A stretch of 64,000 nucleotides of DNA, taken from positions 4,774,001 to 4,838,000 of the forward strand of contig NZ_CP010976.1 in assembly GCF_000949425.1 (NCBI RefSeq), in the 5' to 3' direction. Within the stretch, counting starts at the first letter, position 1. Each line of letters begins with the position of its first letter. Positions 37,852 through 47,007 of this stretch are shown in pieces. The stretch comes from Paenibacillus sp. IHBB 10380. Its GTDB lineage: Bacteria; Bacillota; Bacilli; Paenibacillales; Paenibacillaceae. Both the position numbers and the translations under genes were made by a program. The notes beneath the pieces were generated by a model. The model made no database searches and was not told where the DNA came from. It worked only from the letters and a program-made list of their open reading frames with translations.

Positions 37852-37877
37852 AAGGCCACCCTATCGGATGGCCTTTT
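37852..37877 (+). terminator. Terminator of the metallophosphoesterase gene
   Basis: AAGGCCACCC/GGATGGCCTT stem followed by T6. Confidence 0.85.
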
Positions 37878-37994
37878 TTAAGTATTCGGTTATGACTTCA
37901 ACACATTCCATTCATGCTTTTTCGATTTTTGGCTTATGAAATCCGTTAGCATAGTTTCGTTTTGCTGAAGAAAGTCTGTAGTACTGAGGTTTTG

Positions 37995-38620
37995 TTATTT
38001 TTCCCTCTTCCTTCTATTCGCATAATACAAAGTAAATAATAGAATAAACCATAAAGGCGTTAACAATAAGGCCGGACGTGTTTCTTCAGCAAATAGCATA
38101 ATAATGAGAATGATAGCAAACAAAGCTAGAACAACATAATTAATAAATGGTGCTTTAAATTTTGATTTTTCATGTAATTGCGACTGGGTTTTCTTATACT
38201 TTATATGGCAAATGAGAACCACACCCCAAATAAAACAAATGGCACTAATGGTTGTCACGATTCCAAAAGCCTGTTCCGGAATAAGCTTACTCAAAAGAGC
38301 TCCTACAGATAGGACAAGCGTGGATATGAGTAACCCATTTTTTGGAACATGATTGTTATTCAATTTGGCAAAATGAGATGGAGCCTGGTCATTCTTGCCT
38401 AAGTTATATAAAATACGGCTTGTTGAGAACATCCCGCTGTTACAAGCAGAAACGGCTGAAGTTAATACGACAAAGTTAATAATTCCCGCGGCAATCGGAA
38501 TCCCCACTAAACTAAATGTTTTAACAAAAGGACTTTCTGCCGGACTTAGCTCCGTCCAGGGGTTAATGCATAATAGAGCAATAATTGCACCCACGTAAAA
38601 GAATAGAATTCTAAAATGGA
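37995..38620 (-). pseudogene. Amino-acid permease, C-terminal part only
   Basis: About 208 codons match the end of an AAT/APC-family permease (D-alanine/D-serine/glycine type): FFYVGAIIALLCINPW, SACNSGMFSTSRILYNLG and PLWFILLFTLYYANRRK. Five to six membrane segments remain of about twelve. The frame stays open upstream into the last codons of the chitinase gene, where similarity stops, so the first 250 or so residues were replaced at this junction. There is no start signal; the product would be useless. Confidence 0.8.
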
Positions 38621-39720
38621 CTCATACCTAAAGTATTTACTTTCTCTCCTTCAATCGATATCCCCATTTGAGTTGTAATTTTACGATATAAACCAACGCG
38701 GCGACCGATACGACGGTCAGTTTCGTCTAAGTTGCCTTCAAGATTGCCGTTAATGATCATAATGGTAATACCAAAGCCCGGCTGTGTTAATCCTTTAGAA
38801 ATATCCGATTCAGAAGGCGTCCAGTTGCCAACCATCACATCATGAGCGGAAGGCTTCGGAGGCTGTGGTGTCATCCAGAACAGGATCGCCGTTATAAAGC
38901 CTAGCTTGCCGTCGTTCACAATAAGCTCAGGCTGTTGAAGCAGCTTATCTCTGGTGCCATAAATAATTCCACTAATCAATCCGTAATTGTAGTTCCAACT
39001 CAGCTGTATCGGTCCGCGTCCATGATAGGATTTGCCCACAACTGGCGGAAAGTTATCATTTGCTTCAACATAATTGACCGTGGTGGTGTTAATATAAGAT
39101 ATTTCCTCATTCCAATACAAACCCCAAGCGAGCGGACCTCCAGGAGATGTTGGCATACCTCCACCCGTTTCGTGCGAGATATTGGCAAGAAAAGCTGCCA
39201 GCTCATGCTTTCGTTTCAAATCAGACCCTTCTTTAATAAAGGAACCAAAATCGACCGTTTTCGATAGAATCGGAACCGTTGTATTTTTAAAGTTAGCATT
39301 TTGGTAGATGAGTGTTTCTGTCTTCGTTTCTTTATCTAATCGAAATACGCGACTGTTCTTAGTATCGTCCTGTCTGTATTCCACCTTATATTTGATATTA
39401 GCTACATCCTTAACGGCAGCAATCAAGTTGTTATAGGAATAATAGTCGGTTTGATCTGCATTGTAATTTGGTTGATCTGCGGCAAATTTGTGCCATTCCG
39501 CCGTGCCAATACGGTAGGGGAACAATTGTTCATATTCCTCTTGTGGCAGTGCACTTTGTACAGCGGCAACGGCATTGTCTGGTGAAAATTGTGGATCTAT
39601 TCTCCCCCACAAGGATGTGACCTCGGAAGCGGTAAGAACTCGACTTTGACCAACATTTAATACATCTAAATCTTCAGATTTCACTTCACTTTTCCCTCCA
39701 GTTTTCACTTCAGATTCCAC
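38611..39720 (-). CDS. GH19 chitinase/lysozyme-like enzyme, 5' end damaged
   Basis: This reading frame of 369 residues starts with a GTG that has no ribosome site; a GTG at 39684 behind GGAGG is an alternative. The GH19 catalytic domain spans about 165-355, with the acid/base glutamate in ANISHETGGG (E184), the second acidic residue in GLYWNEEISY and the conserved YHGRGPIQLSWNYNYG. It should cleave chitin or peptidoglycan-like polymers. No export signal is in frame; one lies just upstream in another frame, so secretion appears broken. The catalytic motifs are intact. Confidence 0.75.
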   Translation of the reverse strand: MESEVKTGGKSEVKSEDLDVLNVGQSRVLTASEVTSLWGRIDPQFSPDNAVAAVQSALPQEEYEQLFPYRIGTAEWHKFAADQPNYNADQTDYYSYNNLIAAVKDVANIKYKVEYRQDDTKNSRVFRLDKETKTETLIYQNANFKNTTVPILSKTVDFGSFIKEGSDLKRKHELAAFLANISHETGGGMPTSPGGPLAWGLYWNEEISYINTTTVNYVEANDNFPPVVGKSYHGRGPIQLSWNYNYGLISGIIYGTRDKLLQQPELIVNDGKLGFITAILFWMTPQPPKPSAHDVMVGNWTPSESDISKGLTQPGFGITIMIINGNLEGNLDETDRRIGRRVGLYRKITTQMGISIEGEKVNTLGMSPF

Positions 39721-39863
39721 TTCCAGATAAGGTGGTTAATAGGACTTGCGGCTTCATTTTAGAATTAGTAAAAAGAATTGAACTTAAATATATAAACAAT
39801 AACAAGACAGGCAGTGCAATGGCGGCAATAAAAAAAACACTTGCTTGTCATCTTCGTTTTCAT
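39710..39863 (-). pseudogene. Detached signal-peptide segment of the chitinase gene
   Basis: ATG 39863 has a good GGAGG 6 bases upstream and starts MKTKMTSKCFF. A run of eight T (plus-strand A, 39831-39838) then throws it out of frame. One base fewer gives a strong hydrophobic leader (IAAIALPVLLLFIYLSSILF), ending at 39710 inside the chitinase frame start. A second shift is needed to join them. This looks like the original 5' end of the chitinase. Confidence 0.6.
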
Positions 39864-40085
39864 GTTCATCCTCCAATTCTGGAAATATAACCATAATCCA
39901 ATTATAATCAGCATTAAAATTGTTTTATATATGAGTAATCAACTATTATTGATAGAAAATAAACTTATTTTCAGATCAAACATCCGTAAAAAAAGAGGTT
40001 GGCTTCAAATCGATGCCAACAATGAAACCACTTTAGGACTCAATCGCTTATTTGTTTTATGATACGAATGACGAGAGCCTCAATA

Positions 40086-40372
40086 TTAACAATTTGTTAC
40101 AGATGATCGTTTTGGGGTGACTATGAGGTAATCCAATTTTGGGGTTTGGTTATGCTGCACATCTGAAGGTCTCACCTGATCTAATAACTGCTGTACTTCA
40201 ACCCTTACTTGAAAATCAGTCTGCCCAGATTGCTGCAATTCTGCCGCCTGCTCCCTCATTTCCCTAGCCTTCTTTACGGTATGTTGAAACTGCTGGCGGA
40301 TGCGATGCGCAGTAACTTCTCCGCCGTTATCACGCGGAAATTTTATTTGTTGATATTTTATGGGTGATAATG
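40086..40372 (-). pseudogene. Open fragment of an unknown charged helical protein
   Basis: Between an upstream stop and TAA 40086-40088 lies an open frame of about 95 codons with protein-like composition (HRIRQQFQHTVKKAREMREQ, then VEVQQLLDQVRP) but no start codon at its beginning and no ribosome site. It overlaps the start of the broken efflux gene on the other strand. No family recognised. Confidence 0.4.
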
Positions 40373-40405
40373 TATATATTCAAAGCCAATATGAGAGACA
40401 GAACA

Positions 40406-41482
40406 GGAGGATCTGCGATTCTTGCCCTCTATCCACCGGAACGCCGGGGTGCGGCCATGGGTCTCATGGGGCTGGTCATTATGGTCGCCCCTGTCATCGG
40501 GCCAGCTTTATCGGGTCTGGTCATCGATACATTACACTGGCGATGGCTATTTTATATGGTGATTCCTGTCGCATTGTTTTCGATTATTTATGCATTCATT
40601 TACTTAAAGAATGTGACAGAACTAACCAAACCAAGGGTCGATCTTTTATCCATTGTGATGTCAACCATCGGTTTCGGTTGCGTCATATACGGCTTCAGCC
40701 GAACAAATGTATGGACTGAACCCGAGGGTTACACTTCGATTGCCATAGGCAGCCTCTTCTTGCTCTTGCTTGTATGGCGGCAGCTCAAGATCAAAGAGTC
40801 TTTGATTAATCTTTCAGTATTCTGGCATCCCACTTTTTCTTTGGTTGCGGTATTGGTAGTAGTCCTGATGATGGTTCGTTCGCCACCACGACATTGTTGC
40901 CAATCTATATGCAGGATGTGATGTAATTGACAGCATTCGCGACAGGTTTATTTCTGATGCCAGGCTGCATTTTAAACGCAATGATGATGCCAGTGACGGG
41001 AAAATTATTCGATAAATTCGGGCCGAGATTCGTCATAGTGCCCGGACCCGGACTGTTCCTGATAGCCATATCGTTGTGGCTGTTTGCCGGCATCGACAGT
41101 GATACAACACAAGGTTCCATTCTGTTCAGTCATGTCCTCTTATTCTTAGGCATGTCGTTCGTCGTCATGCCGGCTCAGACGACAGGATTGAATCAACTTC
41201 CACGTCACCTGATCCCTCAATACGCTCCAACAGATTGCTGGGGGAATTGGCATCGCATTGTTCGTCGGCATTATGTCATCCGGAGCCAATAGTTATCTTC
41301 ACCATTCGCTCGATCCCACTGCAATGCATGGGAAAACACAAAGCATGGTTGCCGGTCTACAAACGGTTTTTTGGATTGAATTTATCCTCGCAATACTTAT
41401 TTTGGTGCTGGGTTGGTTTATTAAGGGTTCTCTTTGTGTCGATTCTTCTCATAAGAAAAACCCAAAAAAACTGTTGCCTTAG
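40406..41482 (+). pseudogene. DHA2-type multidrug efflux pump (LmrB/EmrB-like), degraded
   Basis: Three frames together give most of an MFS pump of the 14-segment DHA2 family: ALYPPERRGAAMGLMGLVIM and GPALSGLVIDTLHWRWLFY in the first; FATGLFLMPGCILNAMMMPV and LFDKFGPR in the second, after a break at about 40,870-40,930; and GIMSSGANSYLHHSLDPTAM in the third, after a break at about 41,240. The first four or so segments are missing. It cannot make a functional pump. Confidence 0.82.
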
Positions 41483-42224
41483 GGGTCTTAAACCACTTAA
41501 TCCACAGCATTCCTACAATAAAATTTTCCGCCCTATTTATGGTGCGATTCAGCTTAACGCGTCTATCGGCGAAAAATCCGCCGCGGCGCATAATTTCTGA
41601 CTTCTTAGCTCATTAAATTAAACAAATTTCAATCCGAGGATTATGATCAATTCTTCATAACCATGCACTGAAGGTCGTCGAAATAATAAGGATTTTCTGG
41701 TAGGGATTTCCTGTTGATTACAATAAGGAATTTCTATTGCTCGAAACCTCCAATTTTATCTTGATCATAAACACTCCTCGTCACAGCGTCAGAATCACGT
41801 CCCGCAACTGGTTCAATTATTCATTTCGCATGTGGTTACCAAACATCCATGGGTAATGTTATGCGCTATTTGGAAGCAAATTACGTTCGTGGTATACTCA
41901 AACCTAATTCGGCTGCGGTGTTATTGGCATACAATCGCATGAAAAAAAGCCCTTGCGAGGCGAACTCACAGGGGCTTTAAGGGCTAGTAAATTCTACTGC
42001 TAATCTACAGGATACGCTTGATATGCTCGTATTTTCCCCGCCCCGACCTTATATAATTTCTAACAATTTACATTAATTTCAAGTAGAGGAAAACCAGGCA
42101 AGGACGTCATGTGGCGTAACAAGCTTAAACGTATCAGGGATAGCGAGGCGAAAAGCGATGATCGAACTAGCCTTAACGGTGAGCAGATAGGACTTGAGTT
42201 TTGACCATAACTGCTCGAAAAAGA
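41483..42224. other. Intergenic region with a terminator and an unassigned open stretch
   Basis: No supported gene. On the plus strand a frame is open from about 41,770 to 41,981 and includes SMGNVMRYLEANYVRG, without a ribosome site or recognisable family. It ends in the hairpin at 41,946-41,978. The segment CTTTAAGGGCTAG after it recurs at about 44,617. Confidence 0.35.
41946..41978 (+). terminator. Terminator-like hairpin
   Basis: AAAGCCCTTG/CAGGGGCTTT stem with one G-U pair. On the minus strand it is followed by T7, so it may belong to a lost minus-strand gene. Confidence 0.6.
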
Positions 42225-43325
42225 CTAAATATTTCGTACCTCATACTCAAAGGGTTCTTCACACGAGTAAATCTCATGGAAAAATCCCTTATACGGGATA
42301 TCGTCTTCCAGGCATTTTATGAGATACGACAGCTCCCCTTCACACTCAGTCTCTTCACTATCGTTCTGCATATCCTCAAAATAACCTAAAATATTTTCCA
42401 TGAGGGTTACTTTGATAAATAAGGGCAACTTATCCAACATCGAATCTTCGATTCTGGTCTCAGATCTGTATCCCGCGAGGACTGTATTAAAATAATCCTC
42501 CATAAACTTTTTTCGTTTGCCGTCGTCTGGTTCGAATTGTATCCAGCCTACTCCGTGTGTCCAGAGATCTGCTAGGTCATACATATACCAACCGAAACAT
42601 GAATTATCGAAATCGTATACGGTTATTTGCCCGGTATCAAAATCTATCGAATAATTCCCATCGTTGTAATCAAAATGAATCATACCGAAAGTCTCCTGAT
42701 TCTTGTCCAATCCTTTTAAAGTATTAAGGATCTCTACCAGCTTTTCCTTAAGCAGGGATAAGGAGTCGGGGATCAGTTTATCGATATATTCAGCATTAAA
42801 TTTATCAAAAAAACTATACCGACGATGGACAGGTGTATATCCTTTCGATATTTGGTGCAGTTTCCCCAGGACTTTACCGCAATTATAATAATATTCGGAA
42901 ATCGGAGCGTCTTCACGGTACCGATAATTATTTTCTACAAGCATTTTGCCCTTAGCCTTTTCAAATAGGCAGACAAAAAAAGTGTGGTTATTGTGGGTGA
43001 TCTCCTCCAGCAGATTCCCATTCCTAGAGCTGACTACATCGGAGACACTTCCTCCATGCTCGAATAAATACCTGATATACTCAACTTCTCCCAGAAAATC
43101 TTCCCGGCTCCTGTCATGTAAGAAAGCGATTCTGAGTATTTTAGCGCCCTCGCCCTCTTTCTCACAGGTATAAACGACATTCCGCCCTCCATCATGTGCC
43201 GGAATCCGCTGGATTTCATAGCCTTCTAATCCGAACAACTCTGATACTGCTGTAAGTAAATAGGTATCTCCGATTGCAACAACTTCGTTATAATTTATAA
43301 CTACCTCTCCTTTTCGTACAAACAT
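42225..43325 (-). CDS. APH-family phosphotransferase, start codon uncertain
   Basis: This kinase-fold protein of up to 366 residues has the catalytic loop GMIHFDYNDGNYSIDF (H-D-N in the expected places) and metal-binding VYDFDNSCFGWYMYD. It is most like the CotS/APH-type group and shares the size and pattern of the gene at 22187 without being close to it. The ATG at 43325 has no ribosome site. AAAGGAGAGG lies inside the frame instead, followed at 8 bases by ATA (43298), where an ATG would be expected. Either ATA is used or the start has been mutated. Confidence 0.75.
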   Translation of the reverse strand: MFVRKGEVVINYNEVVAIGDTYLLTAVSELFGLEGYEIQRIPAHDGGRNVVYTCEKEGEGAKILRIAFLHDRSREDFLGEVEYIRYLFEHGGSVSDVVSSRNGNLLEEITHNNHTFFVCLFEKAKGKMLVENNYRYREDAPISEYYYNCGKVLGKLHQISKGYTPVHRRYSFFDKFNAEYIDKLIPDSLSLLKEKLVEILNTLKGLDKNQETFGMIHFDYNDGNYSIDFDTGQITVYDFDNSCFGWYMYDLADLWTHGVGWIQFEPDDGKRKKFMEDYFNTVLAGYRSETRIEDSMLDKLPLFIKVTLMENILGYFEDMQNDSEETECEGELSYLIKCLEDDIPYKGFFHEIYSCEEPFEYEVRNI

Positions 43326-43395
43326 CTATTTATGATTACGATACAAATAGAACATACCACAATGGCGGCATGCCCAATGGACTTTTTTGATCATT

Positions 43396-44283
43396 TTAAT
43401 CGTACTTCACTCTGATTGGCGCAAACCATTCCATTTGACAATATTGGCCATCGTATGCATCTATGTCGATTTTTTCGAAGAAGAATTCGTTATCCAGAAG
43501 CACATATCTCCCGTTGTGCTCCTTGGCAAGCCTATCGATGGCAGTATACAGCGCTTCTGCGCGTAGTTCGCTAATCTCCTCGTAATGATGGTTCCCAATA
43601 TAGCGAAAGCCGACACACAAGGAAGCAGGGACGGTGTCGCCTGTAAAGCCATCAGGAATATCGTTCAGATCCTTTACGCGCATAGACGGTAGATAGTACG
43701 TCCAACTAAGCGATGGATTAGGTGTTCTCGTTAGACCGTAATAGATATTGGGTTCTACTGGACTCGGCACTTTATGCCGCTTGTTCCACCAAAACTGTTT
43801 GGCAGCTTCGGGTGCTTCTGTCGGTGCTTCAGCGATCTCAATTCGATGGATACACCCGATTAAATGAAAGGATGGAATCATGACCATATTCGGCCCGTAC
43901 ACCAAATTTCCACAAACATCGTTGTTTGGAAACAGATGTAGAGGAGGTGTTACGTGAATGTTTCTGCCGGATTCTCTGCATTCGCCAGGCGTAAGCCCAT
44001 ACTCGCGTTTAAACGCGCGGATGTAAGTTTGTTCATGTTCATAACCACATTCGATTGCAATGTCGAGGATCCGCTTCTCGGTTTGCATCAAATTCTCCAA
44101 GCTGACGGCTAGCTTTCGAGAGCGGATATAGCTTTGCAGCGGCACGCCGAAAGCGAACTTAAAAAGTCGTCGCAAATGAACTAAGGATATCGGGAGATCG
44201 GCCAAATATTCCGACTCGCTCGTATCAGAAACATTTTCTTCTATTCGTGATAGGAGCTCAGATAGTAACTTGTATGGTTCTAT
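43396..44283 (-). CDS. AraC-type regulator with GyrI-like effector domain, start codon uncertain
   Basis: An N-terminal AraC HTH is followed from about residue 110 by a GyrI-like/integron-associated effector domain of 180 residues. The HTH sequence is complete only if translation starts near 44283: IEPYKLLSELLSRIEENVSD is the first helix, then LVHLRRLFKFAFGVPLQSYI and ILDIAIECGYEHEQTYIRAF. The codon there is ATA, behind GGAGGG. A GTG just upstream is followed by TAG, and the first usual start is TTG 44205, which would cut into the HTH. Such proteins activate efflux or detoxification genes on binding small hydrophobic molecules. Confidence 0.7.
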   Translation of the reverse strand: MEPYKLLSELLSRIEENVSDTSESEYLADLPISLVHLRRLFKFAFGVPLQSYIRSRKLAVSLENLMQTEKRILDIAIECGYEHEQTYIRAFKREYGLTPGECRESGRNIHVTPPLHLFPNNDVCGNLVYGPNMVMIPSFHLIGCIHRIEIAEAPTEAPEAAKQFWWNKRHKVPSPVEPNIYYGLTRTPNPSLSWTYYLPSMRVKDLNDIPDGFTGDTVPASLCVGFRYIGNHHYEEISELRAEALYTAIDRLAKEHNGRYVLLDNEFFFEKIDIDAYDGQYCQMEWFAPIRVKYD

Positions 44284-44891
44284 AACCTATGTCACCCTCC
44301 TAGGATCTTTTTGTTCCTTATAGTACAAATTCTGTGGGTTACACAATTAAAGTATAATGGAGATTTACGGCCAAATTGGGCTTTGGTTACATTAATTCGC
44401 GTTCAATAGCTATAAAAGCATCCCGCCTATGTTTATTGAAAACATATCGTGTTTCCTCGCCCCCGAACGTTCGTCTTCTGTACCCATTTCGACTAACGTC
44501 CTATACATAATGTCTTTTATCAATTCTTAATGGATCACATAATTGCTACTTGTAAAATCATACCACAATATGGAAAACATTGTCGTTTCTTGCATATAAA
44601 AAAAAGCCCCTAAGTCACTTTAAGGGCTAGAATTTCTTATAAGTCATCGATCTTACAGGCCTCAGACCCTCTTACACCCCAATCTTCCGCCGTCACTTAT
44701 GATACGGCTCACCGTAACATCTCTGAGGCAAAATTTTATCCATCATGAATTTCCCTTATAAAATTGATGATCATATACAATGTAGAGGTCACCTTATTTG
44801 GCTCTTTTAAATTCGCTGTTATGCCTGTATTAACTTATAGTAATAAGATATCATAGTTTAAAGAATCTATGGGAGTACAAGGAGGATGGAA
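44284..44891. other. Intergenic region with gene debris and a candidate att site
   Basis: No intact gene. On the minus strand about 40 codons ending TAA near 44,390 (YRRRTFGGEETRYVFNKHRR, then DAFIAIERELM) look like a C-terminal remnant of unknown family. A weak hairpin (about 44,602-44,629) shares CTTTAAGGGCTAG with the one at 41,976. The rlmH-end-like repeat lies at 44,693-44,713. Confidence 0.4.
44693..44713 (-). repeat. Second copy of the rlmH 3'-end sequence (candidate att site)
   Basis: The minus strand encodes GEPYHK and a stop, matching the end of rlmH at 19 of 21 bases (differences: TAT for TAC and AAG for AAA). It has the same orientation as rlmH, 2.3 kb downstream of it. The flanks are unrelated to rlmH, as expected for a site-specific integration product. 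Confidence 0.7.
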
Positions 44892-45686
44892 TTGTATACA
44901 ATCGGACAAGTAGCTAAATTTCTAGGGATATCCAGAGATACATTAAAATTTTATGAGGAAAAGGAATTAGTAAAGCCTAAACAAGATGATACAAATGGAT
45001 ATAGAAAATATAATCATTTTGATATATATGATGTTGTAACCATAAATTTTTATAGAGAAATTGATATTGAAATCAAGAAGATTCAAGATATTAGAAGAAG
45101 CAAGAGTATAGAGGAGCTAGAATTACTTTTAGAGGAGAAAGAACAACAAGTACTGGAGGAAATTGAATATAAAAATTTACTTTTAAAACGTATTCAACTC
45201 ATTAAATCGGATTGTCAAAAAGTAAAGCAATATCTAGGGAAATATATGATAAAAGAAATGAACCCTTTGAAAGTGAAAGGTGAAATAACAGATTTAGCAG
45301 CTCATGATGAATATGATATTCTACAAAACAATCCAGGCAATTTAAAGCAGGCAGTCACATTAACAGGTTTAAGAAGAGTAATAAAATTTAATGAAGAAGG
45401 TATCATAGGTGATAGATTTATAGTTGTACATAAAGTAGAGGACATTAATGAGGATATAGAGGGTGAAGTTCTTACTTATCCCAAGTGTATTTATACCATT
45501 ATTGAAGACGGTAGATGGTCAACTAATGGAAAAAATATAGATGATCAAGTCGAAGAGAACTTAAGAAGAGTAGCCATAGAAAATAGTTATGAACTATTGG
45601 GATTGGTTTTTATTAATATGATCATTACTACTTATGAAGATGGACTTGAACGTGTGTTTTTGGAAATTTATGCTCCTATAAAATAG
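44892..45686 (+). CDS. MerR-family regulator with C-terminal effector domain
   Basis: This 264-residue protein starts at TTG 44892, 6 bases after AAGGAGG; the ATG at 44886 abuts that site. A MerR HTH (YTIGQVAKFLGISRDTLKFY, then NGYRKYNHFDIYDV) is followed by a coiled coil (80-120) and a GyrI/BmrR-like effector domain (from about 125, ending FLEIYAPIK). It is a multidrug-sensing architecture. It is strongly AT-rich and lies in the segment between rlmH and the 44,693 repeat, with the CPBP protease gene next; regulator and protease may form a unit. Confidence 0.83.
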   Translation: MYTIGQVAKFLGISRDTLKFYEEKELVKPKQDDTNGYRKYNHFDIYDVVTINFYREIDIEIKKIQDIRRSKSIEELELLLEEKEQQVLEEIEYKNLLLKRIQLIKSDCQKVKQYLGKYMIKEMNPLKVKGEITDLAAHDEYDILQNNPGNLKQAVTLTGLRRVIKFNEEGIIGDRFIVVHKVEDINEDIEGEVLTYPKCIYTIIEDGRWSTNGKNIDDQVEENLRRVAIENSYELLGLVFINMIITTYEDGLERVFLEIYAPIK

Positions 45687-45795
45687 TACAATAATGTATT
45701 GACCTGAGTGTTACCCCCAGGTTTAAGCTGAAGATATTAGTAAATACATGCTGTATTGTATTTGCTAAATACTTAGTTTGAAGTGGGGATTATTG

Positions 45796-46590
45796 ATGAA
45801 ACGAAAAAAAACCTTAAAGAGACCAATAGTAAGCTTTATTCTATTAACCAATATCATTTTTTGGCCACTCTTTTTGCTCGTTGGAGCAGCAAGTATGTTA
45901 GTATTTCCTTCAGTGATATTTGATATTCTATTCTGTATATCCTCTTGGTCGTCAACCTTTGCCTTTTTCATTTTATTTAAAAGAATTTATCCGGAACAGC
46001 GTTTTATAGAATTCGTAAAAGATAAATTCAAGAATAAACTCAAGTTATCTGTGGCTATTATAGCCATTATGATCCAAGTTTTAATATTTGGAGTTATCGT
46101 GTTTATTGTATCATCTAATACGAGTGGAGCAGGGTCAATTTATACAATTTCTTCTTTTGGAATGCTGATATACTTCTTTTTTAGGAATTTATTGTCAGGA
46201 CCATTAGGAGAAGAATTAGGCTGGAGAGGCTTTGCTCAAAATGAGCTTCAAAAGAAGTATTCACCTTTAAAAGCTTCTATAATAATAGGATTCTGGTGGG
46301 GAATGTGGCATCTACCAATATGGTTTACTACAGGGTTGATGGGCATTGAATTAATAAAGTATATTGTGTTTTTTATGATTTCAATTATAGCAACAAAGAT
46401 TATGATGACAGCATTTTATAACTTGAATCAGAATTTAGTCATTCCAATCATAATCCATCAATTCTTTAATTTTTTTATTGGTATCATAAATGGAAACGTA
46501 ATTGATTTGATCATGTATAGCGCAATTTTATATTGTATAGTAGCGGTTATACTAATAGTTATAAATCCGAAGAAAGTACTATATGAATAA
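45796..46590 (+). CDS. CPBP-family intramembrane metalloprotease
   Basis: This 264-residue protein has about seven membrane segments. The CPBP (CAAX protease/bacteriocin-processing, formerly Abi) motifs are present: EELGWRGFAQ (EExxxR), WWGMWHLPIW (FxxxH equivalent) and IIHQFFNF (HxxxN/F). TGGGGA precedes ATG 45796; an extension to 45778 is unlikely. Bacterial members process peptides or give immunity to bacteriocins. It is very AT-rich, like the adjacent MerR gene, and lies between the two rlmH-end repeats, so it was probably acquired with it. Confidence 0.85.
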   Translation: MKRKKTLKRPIVSFILLTNIIFWPLFLLVGAASMLVFPSVIFDILFCISSWSSTFAFFILFKRIYPEQRFIEFVKDKFKNKLKLSVAIIAIMIQVLIFGVIVFIVSSNTSGAGSIYTISSFGMLIYFFFRNLLSGPLGEELGWRGFAQNELQKKYSPLKASIIIGFWWGMWHLPIWFTTGLMGIELIKYIVFFMISIIATKIMMTAFYNLNQNLVIPIIIHQFFNFFIGIINGNVIDLIMYSAILYCIVAVILIVINPKKVLYE

Positions 46591-46677
46591 TGAAAGTATA
46601 AATCTCATTTGCAGTAGTTATGGTGTGCCTTGCCTAAATAGCAGCAAATTTTATAGACTCAATTTAAAAATCAGTGC

Positions 46678-46860
46678 TTAATTATATCTTGTCTTTTTTA
46701 ATCCGTGTGCAATTTTCTGTTCTTCACGACGAATTTCATCCACAGCTTCATAACGTGCAACTTATCAAATGTGATTTGTGCCTGCGGGAAAATTTCCTCG
46801 CCAGTTCCCATGGAGATTTAAGAGCCATTGCTACTTCAAACATTTTAAACATCCAGTTAC
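46678..46860 (-). mobile_element. ISL3-family transposase remnant
   Basis: On the minus strand, shifted frames give VAMALKSPWELAR, then EIFPQAQITFDKLHVMK, then EAVDEIRREEQKIAHGLKK and a stop at 46678. The FPQAQITFDK.HVMK and EAVDE.RREE stretches are the catalytic core of ISL3 (IS204/IS1001/IS1165) transposases. There are at least two frameshifts and no terminal repeats. It lies 130 bases downstream of rlmH. Confidence 0.7.
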
Positions 46861-46986
46861 TATCATTTGTATTAATCCACATGTTACACCCTACCGCCCT
46901 ATTATTTTTATTGATAGCAGTATGGTCAGAAATCTACCGTTCTAGAGCTTGCCGATTAATGTGGCGAAGAAGCATAATTTTTCGCC

Positions 46987-47007
46987 TCATTTATGGTACG
47001 GCTCACC
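46987..47007 (-). repeat. 3' end of rlmH: candidate attachment site (attB-like)
   Basis: The last six codons plus stop of rlmH (GEPYHK). The same sequence recurs in the same orientation at 44,693 and 27,115. In staphylococci the equivalent codons of rlmH (orfX) are the SCCmec attB. Confidence 0.65.

Noticed and set aside
40054..40072. TTATGATACG, matching ten bases of the rlmH-end repeat in the same orientation
   Set aside because: Only the core matches and the GAGCC half is absent; too short to claim as a further att site, though worth including in a profile search.
46605..46635. TTATGGTGTGCC stretch near rlmH resembling the att core
   Set aside because: Similarity stops after seven bases.
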